Source: Candidatus Dojkabacteria bacterium (GTDB taxonomy: Bacteria; Patescibacteriota; Dojkabacteria; SC72; JAFGCJ01). From it: 6,039 nucleotides of DNA. Below, one piece after another: positions 5,912 to 6,039 of the stretch. Each line of letters starts with the position of its first letter. The first letter of the stretch is position 1. The DNA lies in assembly GCA_028696915.1 (NCBI GenBank), contig JAQVGB010000055.1:1-6039 (forward strand), given 5' to 3'. Under the pieces are notes generated by a model. It made no database searches. It saw only the letters and a list, made by a program, of their open reading frames with translations, and was not told the origin of the DNA. A program made the translations under genes and the position numbers.

Positions 5912-5932
5912 GATGGCCGGGTTTTGGTACAA
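5904..5932 (-). promoter_or_regulatory. lepA: Candidate promoter of the lepA-recF operon
   Basis: Read leftwards, TTGTAC (5932-5927, only the first three bases match the -35 consensus) stands 17 bp from TATACT (5909-5904, 5 of 6 matches to TATAAT). Transcription would start near 5897, giving a leader of about 48 nt before the lepA ATG. The leader has an A-run (reverse complement of 5878-5884) and no Shine-Dalgarno. Confidence 0.5.
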
Positions 5933-5942
5933 TATCTCAAGG

Positions 5943-6039
5943 ATGCGTACACCGACTCCCTCGTGCAGGTTTTACTATCCGTTATCGCAAGTAACGGTCC
6001 ATCACGTGTTCTCCTCTGTGTTCAGCCCTTTCGCGAAAG
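5943..6039 (+). CDS. Possible start of a rightward gene, cut by the contig end (weak)
   Basis: An ATG at 5943 opens a frame of 32 codons that reaches the contig end without a stop, beginning MRTPTPSCRFYYPL. It lies about 25 nt after the predicted start of the rightward promoter-like element. Against it: AAGG directly abuts the ATG, too close to be a ribosome site; the peptide is not recognisable; and two minus-strand frames are also open over part of the same bases. I cannot assign a function. Confidence 0.15.
   Translation, partial: MRTPTPSCRFYYPLSQVTVHHVFSSVFSPFAK
5979..5997 (-). repeat. Small stem-loop upstream of lepA
   Basis: CCGTTA (5979-5984) and TAACGG (5992-5997) are perfect 6-bp inverted arms around a 7-nt loop. 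No T-run follows on either strand, so it is not a standard intrinsic terminator. It overlaps the TAA that closes the minus-strand open frame at 5982. Confidence 0.35.
5982..6038 (-). CDS. Possible 3' tail of a gene upstream of lepA, or a short leader peptide (weak)
   Basis: A minus-strand frame is open from the contig end to a TAA at 5984-5982 and ends ...EEHVMDRYLR. It could be the last 18 codons of a gene upstream of lepA. Alternatively, a purine-rich AGAGGAG followed after 8 nt by ATG would make a six-residue peptide, MDRYLR, the best ribosome-site/start pairing seen in the window. A second minus frame (ending GLNTEENT, stop TGA at 6004-6002) is also open to the edge. Too little sequence is present to choose. 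Confidence 0.2.
   Translation of the reverse strand, partial: FRERAEHRGEHVMDRYLR
6028..6039. repeat. 12-bp palindrome at the right contig end
   Basis: CTTTCGCGAAAG is self-complementary and forms exactly the last 12 bases. A palindrome at an assembly end can mark where the assembly graph broke or folded back, but chance is possible. Confidence 0.35.

Noticed and set aside
5758..5952. Minus-strand frame overlapping the lepA start, 64 codons
   Set aside because: It is out of frame with lepA, crosses the lepA promoter and has no recognisable content.
1..6039. CRISPR arrays, tRNA or rRNA genes, insertion sequences, riboswitches
   Set aside because: No regularly spaced direct repeats, cloverleaf-like segments, rRNA signature stretches, transposase frames or terminal inverted repeats were seen by eye.

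Overview
The window reads as a metagenomic contig fragment from a bacterium of the Candidate Phyla Radiation (Patescibacteria), most likely in or near Microgenomates. This rests on family resemblance recalled from knowledge, not on a database search. Three things point that way: a PrgI-like membrane protein followed directly by a TraC/VirB4-like protein, a nucleotidyltransferase-fold protein of a layout I associate with CPR genomes, and genes that mostly lack a Shine-Dalgarno sequence. Stops are standard and TGA is used as a stop, so this is not a TGA-recoded lineage. Bases 1-20 are Illumina adapter, not genome, so the left end is an artefact and genomic sequence starts at base 21.

Layout, left to right. 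(1) 21-572, minus: 5' part (184 codons) of a VirB4/TraC-like ATPase gene, cut by the adapter. (2) 575-1945, minus: a PrgI-family two-helix membrane protein with a very long Pro/Thr/Ser-rich linker and a C-terminal beta-sandwich-like domain; it sits 2 nt upstream of the VirB4-like gene, so the two look like one transcription unit of a type IV secretion-like apparatus. (3) 1946-2019: short divergent promoter region with a perfect extended -10 (TGATATAAT) facing right. (4) 2020-2904, plus: nucleotidyltransferase-fold protein. (5) 2884-4062, minus: recF, overlapping the previous gene tail-to-tail by 21 bp. (6) 4059-5849, minus: lepA (EF4), whose stop overlaps the recF start as ATGA. (7) 5850-6039: lepA upstream region with overlapping promoter-like elements on both strands, a small stem-loop and frames open to the contig end; no gene there is firmly supported.

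The lepA-recF pair is probably co-transcribed and translationally coupled, joining a ribosomal GTPase to a recombination/repair protein. The prgI-virB4 pair points to an envelope-spanning secretion or DNA-transfer machine. I see no mobile element, CRISPR array, tRNA or rRNA. Every stretch without a gene is shorter than 300 bases. The most novel-looking item is the PrgI protein with its long stalk-like linker and folded tip.
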